DNA of 64,000 nucleotides. Origin: Macrostomum hystrix. Its lineage: Eukaryota; Platyhelminthes; Macrostomidae. The notes under the pieces are model-generated. The model made no database searches, was not told the DNA's origin, and worked only from the letters and a program-made list of their open reading frames with translations. The position numbers and the translations under genes were made by a program. Shown one piece after another: positions 48,372 to 58,930 of this stretch. Numbering within the stretch: position 1 is the stretch's first letter; every line of letters starts with the position of its first letter. Location: positions 124,001-188,000 of the forward strand of contig CATNEN010000027.1 in NCBI GenBank assembly GCA_950097015.1, read 5' to 3'.

Positions 48372-51219
48372 CTAGTCTTTCTCATTAAGCAGCGCAGTGA
48401 GTCTGGCTACTTCTGCTTGAAGTCTAGAAATCTCATCGTCCTTGGCGCCAATCAGGCTGTGACAGTGACAGTCGCAGCTGCGGCGCGGTGTTAGCTCCGG
48501 CGTCCGGTCGTCTAGAACACCGCTGCCGCAAGAGCCTTCGCCTTTTGCTCCAGCTTCTCCCCCTCCTCCTCCTTCATTGTCTATGGGAATGAACTCGGCC
48601 TGATCAAGTTCAGCCGCTAGCCAACTCGGGCAGGTGTCTGTGTTGCTCAAATCAGCCCGGTTAGAATTGGCTCCGCCACCGTCCACGCTGTCATAGATGC
48701 AGTCAGCGCCAAGTTTGGGCGACGAAACTTGTTCATCGTCGGCTGGAAGCGATGACAGGTCGTCTAGAGTGGAGCCGCCGCTAGCCGATGCAGAGACTGC
48801 GGCTGCACTGGCCCCAGCTTGGGTTCGACCCACACCTCGCCGGACTGTGCGCTGCTCCAGTACCTATATAATTATTTTGTAAATTTTGAGTTTAATTTAG
48901 TCCATAGACGGTCTTGTTATGCTTCTAAAGCCTAAGATTCTTAGAGAGCAGCATGACTTACTCTCTCGGCAATCATTAGAGTGTGCCAATGCCTGCTAGA
49001 TATATCGGCTACCAGATGCAGCGAGCCAAAAATTGGTCTGGGCGTCGACACACAAGCAGCTGCGGACGCTCTGTTCATGTTGAGCAGACTGGCCGCTTGT
49101 AGTTCGATGCCTAGCCGGCCATTGTCGGCCCGACCCCAGCTGTAGATGTGATTGTCTGTAGTACAGGCCACTGTGAATCCGTCTCCGCAGGCCACTCGCA
49201 AAAAACGTTTTCCACCGCAGGCTCGGCCAATGTTGAAAATGCCATTGCGATGTCGCAATTCGCCAAGGCCGAGTTCTCCCACGCGATTAGAACCGAACAT
49301 TAGCAGCTGGTTGCAGTCATCTATAGCCGCTGTGTGGAATCGGCCGCAGCTTAGCTGTCTCACACGATACTTTGTCAGCGGCTTTACCACCTTAAATGTG
49401 TGCATACAAGGCGTATCAAAGCTGCAAGTCGAATTAGCCGCCGTTAATCCTTTAGCTACGCTGTTAAAGCCTAGCTTGTTGTTTTCGTTGCTGCCGCAGG
49501 CCAGGACTCGGCCGCCGTCAGTCAGTAAAAAGCTGCCATCTGAGCCGCAGCAGGCACTAACAATCAGTTGTTTTTTTACTGGCAGACTGACTGGCTGCGG
49601 GGTGTCGTAGTCGTCCTCGCTGTTAAGCCCGAGACGGCCGAATTCACCGCAGCCCCAGGCAAACACCTCCGATTGGCGCGTCACGACAACAACGTGTGCG
49701 TCTCCGCATGCAACACGTTTAACTTCTAGGCCGACGAAGAAAGGTATTGGCACTGGTTCTAGCACCTGGTCCGAGTCTCCCATCTCCTCCTCAAGCTGTT
49801 CCCTGGGCACGCCGAGACATCCATGGTAATTTGAACCACACGTGTACAGTTGACCTTCGACACTGCGCAGCACAGTAAAGTCGTCGCCGCAACGCGCCTC
49901 TTCAATTGGTACGCCGACCAGTTTTGCTACCTTTTTCGGCGCCCGATAAGATGCCAAGTCGCCGTGACCCAGCTGGCCGCTGAGCTTTGTGGTACCTTGC
50001 ACATTGCACCAGGTGAATACCTCGCGCTCTATGGTCACAACTGCCATGTGCTGACTTCCTGTAGCCACCTGAAGTGCACTATTCTGCCGTTCGAACTGCT
50101 CAATCTTGATCGGAGTCTGTTTTCCACCACCCCAATAGAACACTTCGGTCGTCTTGGCAGTCACCACAGGCGTTGTATCTGTCCCGGCACTCGACGGCCT
50201 AGCCAATCGGCTTTGCTGTTGAAGTTCACGAACTCGCGATCGCATCTTATCACGGTCGGTAAATAAACCATCTTGTGTGAGAATTGCGCTTGTTGACGGC
50301 CTGGCCTCGGGCTCTTTGCTGAGTGTTGCGCTGAGCAATGCTTTAAGCTGTGTCGAATAGCTTCCATCCACTAAGGATACATTAATCTCCGTGTGAACTA
50401 TGTTCTGAGCCAATTTTAATTGATTTGTTGCATCAAATGCCCGCTTCAGAGTGAGCAGTTCAAACAGCACACAGCCTAGAGCCCAAATGTCGCTCTTATA
50501 GTCGTAAGGCTTGCCCTGAACTAGCTCGGGTGACATGTAGTACGGAGTTCCCTGGCATGTCTCGGCCATTTGATCGCTGCCGAGTACCTTGGCTATGCCA
50601 AAATCACCTAGTTTAATGAGACCCGCCTTAGTTAGAAAGATGTTTAAGGTCTTGATGTCCCTGTGAAGTATTCCGGCTTCGTGGATGTGCTGAATGGCAG
50701 TAGTCAGCTGAAAGAAGTACCAGATTACAGTCTCCTCTTTGAGCAGAGAAGCACACTGGCCAAGAAAGTGATAAAGGGACCCTCCGTTAGCGTACTCCAT
50801 TTCAATAAGCAGTACGCTGCCGTCGAAGAAATGGTTATAGTAGGCCACTATGTTTGGATGGTCCAGCATGTGTAGCACATCAATTTCATTTTGTGCTTCA
50901 CGTCTTCGTCTCTCGTCTAGTCCGGTCAAGTTAATCATCTTCCATACAACTAGTTGCTCTTCGTTCTCCTCAGTTTTTCTGAAAGTTTTACAACATGGAG
51001 AAAGTTCATTTGGGTATCGTTTGATATTGTTTTCTTCGATGATGCCAAGAGCTGCTTTTAGAAATAGCTAATTTATTACCTATAGAGCCAAGCTTCTCCA
51101 AAGGCTCCCTTGCCCAAGCAACTAATCGGTATGTAAGATGACTCCTGCTGATTGCTGCTTGCTGACTGCGATTCGCTGCCACTTGCCAACGAAAGATCCA
51201 TTCCGCTGTTGTCTTCCAT
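48372..51219 (-). CDS. NEK9: NEK9-like kinase with RCC1 repeats, 882 aa
   Basis: Three minus-strand exons (51080-51219, 48962-50978, 48372-48863) join in phase with introns of only about 100 bp. The kinase domain occupies about residues 28-290: glycine loop LGKGAFGEAWLY, lysine in LVVWKM, catalytic loop HRDIKTLNIF, GDFGIAK, and TPYYMSPE. RCC1-type beta-propeller repeats follow to about residue 715 (CGDDFTVLRS, CGDAHVVVV, WGCGEFGRLGL, CGSNENNKLGF). The C-terminus is Ser/Gly-rich and acidic, then a short coiled coil (ISRLQAEVARLTALLNEKD) ends the protein. YIPI at the start and HRDIKTLNIFLTKA match NEK9 rather than NEK8. NEK9 acts in mitosis upstream of NEK6/7; this is family knowledge. TTTATT motifs near 48101 and 48118 could be its poly(A) signal on the minus strand. 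The start is divergent from PRPF19, 1.1 kb away. Confidence 0.93.
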
Positions 51220-52321
51220 TCTTTAACGATGTATCTAAAGCTAGGCTTCTCTTCTAGTTGTATATTATTGTAGATTCTACGCAGTCTGCATACTATAAAG
51301 AAATTTAAACTAATTGTTTGTCTTCGAAGTAATTCTGTAATTAATAGCTCTGGCTACTGAGATACTGTTGTAAAATCAAAGTGTTCAGAGAGAATTGCAA
51401 GCTCGGTTGTAAGAAAGGGTTTGACAATGTAAGAATGTGCAGTATTCTTTTAAAGGGACCACTAGGACCAGTCAGTGTTCAGGCAGACCAGCCAACAGAA
51501 AGCTTTAGTGCGCATAACCTTACAGCCAACTCAGCATTTTCTTGCCTGTACGTACACCTTTCTTCTCTGTCCTCTCGCTCTGGTCTCAATTTTACTCAGC
51601 CCTACCACCCCAGATTTCTGTCTATTCTATAATCAAGCTGCAGATTTTGTCACTCCCAGGCGATTCCACCCGCCTCTCCGTTCTCTGTACAACCGCCTCG
51701 TTTCTCTGGACCGCTATGCCCACCCTCTGGCCGTCGGCCCCAGGTACTATCCATACACCAGCCATTATTAAGTTCTTGCAGCCTTACAACTGCCTTTCCA
51801 TTGCCTCCCCTTTAATTTCGCCATTCAGAACGTCCGATGGGGCACCTTGTTTATCTCAAACTCTTTCCACCCTTCCCTGGAAATTTCCTATCCTACATTT
51901 TTTCTAGCTTGTCGGCTCTCTACGGCCTTTTTTCTACCCCTCGTCTCAGGTTTCCTCCCCAATCAGTAGCGTAACGCTGATTTGTTTTTTCGTGACACAA
52001 TATGCTTTGTTACGTTTCAAGAAATACATATCACAAAGGGTGTTATCATAAATTTTTTTTGCCTAGCGAGCTTGTAGCCAATTGGTTCGAGCTTTGAACT
52101 TCTGAACGAGAGGTCCTGAGTTCGAATCCAATTTAGCATTTTGTCTCAATAATTGTCTAATTTTCTTACAAATTTTTCTTTAAGAATGACACTTAAGCTT
52201 ACCAGCTTTAGTTAAACAAATATATCTGTTAGTACATTCTCTCTAATTGTCTAATCAATTATGGCCCGAAATGCTCATGGATATTTATGCTACTACTATT
52301 TCAGCCAATAGTCAGCTCAGC
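51220..52321. promoter_or_regulatory. Divergent intergenic region between NEK9 and PRPF19
   Basis: 1.1 kb separates the two start codons. A pyrimidine-rich stretch lies at 51540-51960, and overlapping plus-strand frames there look non-coding. A tRNA-like SINE head is at 52072-52140. Shared promoter activity is inference from the head-to-head layout. Confidence 0.4.
52072..52140 (+). mobile_element. tRNA-like sequence, probable SINE head
   Basis: A-box-like TAGCCAATTGGTTCGAGC and a good B box GAGTTCGAATCC with about normal spacing. The ends do not pair as an acceptor stem, so it is not a functional tRNA gene. Confidence 0.6.
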
Positions 52322-55300
52322 ATGTCCCTATCGTGCAGCATATGCCAGGAGGTGCCCGAGTGCCCTTGCGTCTCCCAGGTGTCTGGCCACGTATTTGAAC
52401 GTCGCCTAATTGAAAAGTACATCCAAGAGAACGGCACAGATCCAATTAACGGCGAGCAATTGTCTGTTGACCAGCTGGTGGACATTAAGGTGCCGCCGTC
52501 GGCTAAACCGCGACCGCCAAGCGCCACCAGCATCCCGGCTATATTGAAGGCCCTGCAGGATGAATGGGACGCTGTTATGCTGCACTCGTTCACTCTGCGA
52601 CAACAGCTGCAGACGGCCAGACAGGAGCTGTCCCAGACTATGTACCAGGTGACTATATGCCTTTTTATCTCAATTTTCTGTATTTGGGATCGTGTTTACC
52701 AAGAGTTGGATTTTAATTTAGGCGTCTAGAATATTAATTTCACTGGCACATCAATTGTTGTCAGTAGACCCGCAGCCAGCGAGAATACAATTCTGCCCAT
52801 GCCGCTGACTCCTGAGACCTGAGCACACACTCCCACAGGCACATGCTAAAATGTGTGTACATTTGCCCTGACATCGTCAGGCAGTGTATAATCTCACTGT
52901 GCCTTGAATGTTGGCCCTCAAAGGCATAAATTACACGAAACGCCCCCAAGCCTTCTCTCCGCGGCTGCGCAACAAAATAGAAGTGTCCTCACCGTAAAAT
53001 CGAGCTCAGGGGCCATGGTGCGAGACGCAAGCGCGTTAGACCACTCTGCCACTCACCCCTCCTGATGTGGGATTCAGGTCTGAGGAATTTTAATTGCGTT
53101 TATCTAAATGTGGCATGTGGGATAAGAATTCGACAACTCTAGATTTTTAACCTGTTAATGAGGTCTTCATAAACCAGTTTTGTCCATCTCCGTAATGTCA
53201 TAAAATCCCCAAATCCCCAGCACGACGCCGCCTGCCGAGTTATCGCCCGCCTCACAAAGGAGGTGACAGCCGCCAGGGAGGCCCTGGCCACGCTGAAGCC
53301 GCAGACGATTCAGCAGCAGCTGCCGCCATCGGCTGCCGCTACGCCGCAGCATCCGCCGCCAACGCCGGAGCACATTGGCGCCGGCGGCGACGTTCATCAG
53401 CAGGCCGCGCTCGAGGAGCCGTCAGGCATGTCGGACGCCGTCACCAGCCGGCTCGAGCAGAAGGCCAAAGAGCTCACCGCTCAGCGAAAACAGCGCGGCA
53501 AATCCGCTCCAGAGGGCCTTTGCTCGATGGACTCAGTTGCCGCCTACCGCCAGCTGGCCAGCCACATCGGCCTGCACTCGGCCTCCAATCCTGGCATTCT
53601 CTGTCTGGACGCTTTCCAAGCTAATCCGGCTCGGGTGGTCACGGGAGGCAACGACAAGAATGTGGCCGTGTTCAACACCGACGCCCAGCAGTTGGTGTGC
53701 TCGCTTCACGGCCACAGTAAGAAGGTCACGTCTGTGGCGCATCATCCTTACGAGGAGGATCTGGTGTTCAGCGGCGGCCAGGACGCCTTGATACTGATGT
53801 GGGATCCACGCAGTGCCAGCGTTCGAACTCAGGTTTGCTCAGCCGATGTTTTCACATAAGTTTATCGCGCAAGACATCCCGATATAGAAATCCTATGCAT
53901 TTCCCCATGGATTCCCCATAGAATCCCCATGGATTTCTTCCAGGAATCCCCATGGATTTACTCACAGGAATCCCCATAGATTTCTTCACAAGAATCCCCA
54001 TGTATTTCCTCACAAGAATCCCCATGGATTTCTTCCAGGAATCCCAATGGATTTACTCACAAGAATCCCCATGGATTTCTTCCAGGAATCCCCATAGATC
54101 TCTTCACAAGAATCCCCATGGATTTCTTCCAGGAATCCCCATGGATTTCTTCCAGGAATCCCCATGGATTTCTTCCAGGAATCCCCATGTATTTCCTCAC
54201 AAGAATCCCCATGGATTTCTTCCAGGAATCCCCATGGATTTCTTCCAGGAATCCCCAAGGATTTAGTCACAGGAATCCCCATAGATTTCTTGACAAGAAT
54301 CCCTATGCATTTCCTCACAATAATCCCCATGGATTTCTTCCAGGAATCCCCATGGATTTCTTCCAGGAATCCCCAAGGATTTAGTCACAGGAATCCCCAT
54401 AGATTTCTTGACAAGAATCCCTATGCATTTCCTCACAATAATCCCCATGGATTTCTTCCAGGAATCCCCATGGATTTACTCACAGGAATCCCCATAGATC
54501 TCTTCACAAGAATCCCCATGGATTTCTTCCAGGAATCCCCATGGATTTCTTCCAGGAATCCCCATGGATTTCTTTCAGGAATCCCCATGGATTTACTCAC
54601 AGGAATCCCCATAGATCTCTTCTCAGGAATCCCCATACATTTCCTTTCAGGAATCCCATGGATTTCCTCACGGGAATCCCATGGATTTCCTCAAAGGAAT
54701 CCCCATGGATTTTCTCACATAATTCACCATATACTCTCTCTTCTCGCAGATTCGCGCTCACGAAGACGCCGTGACCGCCCTTTCCGTTCATCCAACCGGC
54801 GACTTTCTACTGTCCGGCTCTCGCGATGGCACCTGGGCATTCGCCGACATCCGCGCCGGCCGCCTGCTTGTCCGGGTGGCCGACCCGGCCGGACACCAGC
54901 CGCTCACTTGCGCCCAGCTGCATCCAGACGGCATGATTGCCGCCACTGGCACCAAGGATGCTCAGGTTGGTTCTGTGTGCTCAGCTAACTGCTGTATGCT
55001 CAACTTCTCCTGTCACTCTCTACCTGTCACTCCCATCTCCCCTGTCACTCCCCTCTCTACCTGTCACTCCCATCTCCCCTGTCACTGCCCTCTCCCCTGT
55101 CACTCCCCTGTTCCCTGTAACTCCCCTTTCCTGTCACTTCCCTCTCTACATGTCACTCCCCTCTCTACCTGTCACTCCCCTCTCTACCTGTCACTCTCCT
55201 CTCTACCTGTCACTCCCCTCTCTACCTGTCACTCTCCTCTTCCCCGTAACTCCCCTCTCCCCTGTCACTCCCCTCTCTACCTGTCACTCTCCTCTCTATT

Positions 55301-55952
55301 TGTCACTCTTCTCTTCCCTGTCACTCCTGTTTCCCTGTAACTCTATTTTTCTGTGACTTTCTGTTGTATATCTCTAATTGTAAGCAGCCTCTCTCACTCT
55401 ATCTAAACTTGATCTGTTAACACCCTGATCTCTCTCTCCGTCCGTCACTGTCACGTGGATAATGATTTCCGTTTTAATTCGCTTTCACTGTAACTAAACC
55501 GCCTCCCAATCCAGGTGAAAATCTGGGACCTACGAGAGCAGAAGAACCTGGCCAACTTTTCTGAGCACACAGCTCCACTGTCGGCTCTAGCCTTCTCCGA
55601 GAATGGCTACTATCTGGCCACGGCCGCCGAGGACGCCACTGTGCGGCTCTGGGACTTGCGCAAGCTGAAGAACTTCAAAGTTCTCCACCTGGCTGGATCC
55701 GGCGGCTCCGAGTCCCAGACTGCCGCCGCCACTTCTTACGCCCGGGCGCTGGCTTTCGACCACTCCGGCACTTACCTGGCAGCCGGCGGTGGTGATATAC
55801 GACTCTACCACACCAAACAGTTCAACGAGCTGTGCTCTCTGGATAATCACACGGCCGCTGTTACCGGCCTGCGCTTTGGCGCCAACGCGCGCTCAATTGT
55901 TAGCTGCTCTCTAGACCGCAGCCTGAAGGTGTTCGGCTCCGGCGCCGACTAG
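52322..55952 (+). CDS. PRPF19: Pre-mRNA-processing factor 19 (U-box, WD40), 530 aa
   Basis: Four exons, all phase 0: 52322-52648, 53221-53832, 54750-54965, 55515-55952. The N-terminal U-box reads [14 protein letters not shown], then [21 protein letters not shown] tetramerisation coiled coil follows ([16 protein letters not shown] through the start of exon 2). An Ala/Pro/Gln linker leads to WD40 repeats from about residue 215 ([43 protein letters not shown]) to [14 protein letters not shown] at the C-terminus. Human PRPF19 is 504 aa, so length fits. It is the E3 ubiquitin ligase scaffold of the NineTeen complex in the spliceosome (family knowledge). The ATG at 52322 gives the conserved [10 protein letters not shown] start; an in-frame upstream extension exists but is not conserved-looking. 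Introns 2 and 3 are minisatellites and intron 1 holds a SINE. Confidence 0.96.
52775..53065 (-). mobile_element. tRNA-derived SINE, family A, copy 3
   Basis: Read on plus: GCCGCTGACTCCTGAGACC, TTGAATGTTGGCCCTC, CCCCCAAGCCTTCTCTCCGC, GAGCTCAGGGGCCATGGTGC, and GACCACTCTGCCACTCACCC. The last two are complements of the tRNA B and A boxes, the best preserved of the three copies. It lies in PRPF19 intron 1. Confidence 0.87.
53895..54725. repeat. 23-bp minisatellite filling PRPF19 intron 2
   Basis: About 36 copies with GGAATCCCCATGGATTTCTT and a CCA or CACA junction. A 119-bp block is duplicated (about 54240-54355 and 54359-54470). The array takes up most of the intron (53833-54749), and units contain TTTCTTCCAGG, which resembles an acceptor. 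Confidence 0.95.
55010..55355. repeat. 19-bp pyrimidine minisatellite in PRPF19 intron 3
   Basis: About 18 copies of CCTGTCACTCCCCTCTCTA with length variants. Pyrimidine-rich on the sense strand. Confidence 0.93.
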
Positions 55953-56273
55953 CGGCCTCTCATTGTCGCCCGCTATCCATCGCTGACTATTTTGCTGCAA
56001 AAGCAAATCTGCTAAGCATACTTTTCTCTACTTGTCGCTCCAGCACCTGTCTATGCTAATGAAGAATGGACATATTAAGGCAGCGATGAAATTCTATACG
56101 CATCTTTTCTAAGACTTCTTTAATTTTCACGGCCCTTTCGCTTTGCATCTGATTTGCGTGCAGCACCATTAATGCATCAACTGTTTAAGTAGTTGCTGCC
56201 TTGAAAACTATCCACAAATCTTTGTCCGTGTATGTACCCTTTATTTTATTTTTTCCTATAGTGACTTTTAAAA

Positions 56274-56279
56274 AATAAA
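56274..56279 (+). terminator. Polyadenylation signal, PRPF19
   Basis: AATAAA about 320 bp after the stop at 55952. Confidence 0.65.
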
Positions 56280-56407
56280 TGTGGTTTAGCTATGTCAAGT
56301 AGGGAAAGTTTTTCCGGTGTCTCTATTTCATATTGTCTGTTTCATTAAATAAGTAAATGAAAAAATGCGTAATATACTTGTCGATTGTTCGTCTAACAAG
56401 TACCTAT

Positions 56408-56612
56408 AGTAAGTACCTAAGTACGCAAGTACCTAAGTACGCAAGTACCTAAGTACGCAAGTACCTAAGTACGCAAGTACCTAAGTACGCAAGTACCTAA
56501 GTACGCAAGTACCTAAGTACGCAAGTACCTAATTACGCAAGTACCTAAGTACGCAAGTACCTAAGTACGCAAGTACCTAAGTACGCAAGTACCTAAGTAC
56601 GCAAGTACCTAT
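56408..56612. repeat. 16-bp minisatellite
   Basis: About thirteen almost perfect copies of GTACCTAAGTACGCAA, intergenic, downstream of PRPF19. Each unit contains a GTACCTAAGTAC near-palindrome. Confidence 0.95.
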
Positions 56613-57014
56613 GCATAACTATGTGTTATTTAGGCCAGTAACGTTGCAGGATAACCTCTGATTTTCGATTAGCCTATGGATAGGTTCCTACGTGCATTTT
56701 GTGCTTAAAATACCAAATCACCTATGTACGTTGCATTCGTGTTGCGTTTTTGTCAATTTTTTGTTTTACTAGAATTCAGCGGCGCATGTTAAACACGCAA
56801 GCAATTATTGGCAGTTACATCTGGTTACAGCAAAAAAGCTATAATTCGCGTCGGATGTTAGCCAATACAGAAATTGATGTGTGTTAATAAAGTTCGTTTG
56901 AAAACTCTATGATTAGTTCAATGTTGCGCTACCTTGCTGTCTGAAAAGTATGTTCAGACTGTCGACTTAGTCTATTGATTTCTTGGCTTTTTATTTTATT
57001 TTTTACATCGACTG

Positions 57015-57245
57015 CTTTCATCTAGAGCCTTGTACGCCGGTGGTACAAGTTTCTTACTTTTGACCATGCGGTCGGGGATTCGAATCTCAGCCTGTGGGAA
57101 GCAAATTGTGTCTTTTAGCAAAGCATTCAACTCTCTCCAGTTCACCCAGCTGTCAGATGGTTACTAGCTGTAGTACCTCCCCAGCCCACAGCATTTAGAA
57201 TCGCTGTGCAATAACTGCGGCTGTGGCACTGGCTGTACATCTGGC
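57015..57245 (+). mobile_element. tRNA-derived SINE, family B, copy 3
   Basis: B box GGGGATTCGAATCTCAGC at about 57073, then AGTTCACCCAGCTGTCAGAT, GTACCTCCCCAGCCC, and CAATAACTGCGGCTGTG. This is the plus-strand orientation of the family and abuts the exon starting at about 57283. Confidence 0.8.
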
Positions 57246-57282
57246 CCCCTGGGCTATGTGTCATTTTGATACTCATCTCGCA

Positions 57283-57705
57283 GTGATTGAGTCGCTGTAT
57301 TGGGACGACACCACCGGGATTCGAGATTCCGAAGTTGACGTTGACAAGGAGGCCTGGGCGCCAAGATGCTGGCTGCGGCCGTCACGTTATTATGTGCGAC
57401 TTTATATTTTGTCTGACCGACCCGACGGCGGCGGCATTAGAGGTGCGCGCAATGGAGCAGAGGCGCTGGTCAAGTGCACGCGCTTTATGCTGGACTACAC
57501 CGAAGATGATTCAACTGCGCTTCGGTCTCTAGTTCAGCGCCTGGCCTTGCCGGTAGACATCACCGCTGACGTCTGTGATCGCTGTCACTTATTTATTAAT
57601 CGCCCAAAGTTCATTCGACGCCTACACAACGCTGAATACCGACGAGATGCGCATGAGCACCAAGACAAAAAGCTGCTAAGCGTTGAGGACTATGCGGCAC
57701 TTTAG
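57283..57705 (+). CDS. Unidentified protein, C-terminal exon
   Basis: An acceptor-like ATCTCGCAG precedes an open frame starting VIESLYWDDTTGIRD and ending LLSVEDYAAL-stop, about 140 codons. It is GC-rich, with a charged, soluble composition: RPSRYYVRLYILSDRPDG, CTRFMLDYTEDD and a DVCDRC motif. I recognise no family. The codon composition matches nearby real exons, and the frame is far longer than expected by chance. The frame is open upstream through SINE sequence to about 57223 with an in-frame ATG at about 57256, so either splicing from an unseen exon or a start within SINE-adjacent sequence is possible. Confidence 0.55.
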   Translation: MIESLYWDDTTGIRDSEVDVDKEAWAPRCWLRPSRYYVRLYILSDRPDGGGIRGARNGAEALVKCTRFMLDYTEDDSTALRSLVQRLALPVDITADVCDRCHLFINRPKFIRRLHNAEYRRDAHEHQDKKLLSVEDYAAL

Positions 57706-57787
57706 TCTTCTTGCGGCACAGTGGCCTAGAAGGAGATGCCAATGTCGATGACGAAGTCGATCAGGCTAACGGCGGCTGTGATGATAA

Positions 57788-58219
57788 TTACCAAGAAGAC
57801 AACGACGACAAAGAAATAAGATGACGTTTTGGATGTAGACAATGAGGATGATGAAGATGACGATGATTGTGATGAGCGGCAGCAGCGGCCCCGTCAGTGG
57901 CAAGGGCGACGTCGGCAGAGATCCAGTCGTCAGCCGTGAGGACGGGTGGTTGCACATCCGGAACCGGATCGCTGTGCACGCTCAGAATGAGTTTGCGTGT
58001 CCGGCCCGGCCTGGCGCGGACTTCGCGTCGCATTATCCTCCCAGGCAGTTCCTGTGATAATACCAGCATCGGGTATTCGACCATCCGGTTGCCTGTGGCA
58101 CACGTACGTAGCCATAAGAAGAAGCGCAGCGTCGGCTGCAGCGTGCTCACCATGCCGACGACCTTCGTGGAGCTTCTGCTGTCCTGGCTTGTCAGCGACG
58201 GGCCAAACATATTAACTTC
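57788..58219 (-). CDS. Unidentified protein, minus-strand exon, convergent with the gene at 57283
   Basis: Behind an acceptor-like TTTTGTGATTCAG at 58220 a minus-strand frame reads EVNMFGPSLTSQDS, then LQPTLRFFLWLRTCATG, VEYPMLVLSQELPG and PVPDVQPPVLTADDW. It looks like an extracellular beta-rich domain; the family is not recognised. Past about 57900 the frame becomes Ala/His low-complexity. A different minus frame there (57766-57957) encodes a strongly hydrophobic stretch (PLLPLITIIVIFIILIVYIQ). A frame change near 57900, by a small intron, a frameshift or a sequence error, would give a membrane-anchored protein. Confidence 0.45.
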   Translation of the reverse strand, partial: EVNMFGPSLTSQDSRSSTKVVGMVSTLQPTLRFFLWLRTCATGNRMVEYPMLVLSQELPGRIMRREVRARPGRTRKLILSVHSDPVPDVQPPVLTADDWISADVALATDGAAAAAHHNHRHLHHPHCLHPKRHLISLSSLSSW

Positions 58220-58528
58220 CTGAATCACAAAACATCGACATCGTCGAGATATTCAAAGATTTTCGTCAGGGTGTCTGGTGGCAAGAACCACCAATCTAGA
58301 CATATCTTTTCTGCTCACAAAATTTCAGCACGTAACCATGTCGTCCATCATGTTGTTGACTAATTCAGACTGTTTAAATTTGTATTATTTACATTTTTGA
58401 ACCAACATGGATTCGCCATAGACGTTTATGCAGAGCAATGTTAGTTGTTTATGTCACAAGAGTCTCCGACTAGAATCACTGAATATCTCAACGATGCCGC
58501 TCGGACGGCTTTGAAACTTTGTTCATCG

Positions 58529-58573
58529 CAAGGACAACTTAATAACTTAATAACAGTTATTAAGTTGTCCTTG
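58529..58573. other. Perfect 19-bp hairpin
   Basis: CAAGGACAACTTAATAACT, a 7-nt loop, then the exact reverse complement. It is flanked by GTTCATCG on both sides (58521 and 58574). No coding frame or known ncRNA family is evident. Confidence 0.8.
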
Positions 58574-58930
58574 GTTCATCGTAAAATGCGGAAAACTTTG
58601 ATTCAGATCAGGTGGACTTCTACGAAATGGTGTAATTGATTTTTCTCGTACTTTTTTGTCATAATGTACGCTTTGCCTGAAAACATTATGTATTTGTTTT
58701 CAGCCTGTGAAATGCATGGTTAATTGCATGGCCTCGTTTCGAGCTCATTTTTAGTGTCTTTGGCCATAGACGGCTACTCCACTGTTAAAGAAATAGTATA
58801 ACTGTAGATTCGTTTTGTTTCACTTTCGCGAATTTTGGTATGCAATTGTGCTTCTATTAATTTGCTTTAGTTCGACAATCGTGCATAGAGGAATAGTTGC
58901 TATCCAATTGCCGATACCTGATCTGCAGGC

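Noticed and set aside
52072-52140. Functional tRNA gene
   Set aside because: A and B boxes are present but the ends do not form an acceptor stem. It looks like a SINE head.
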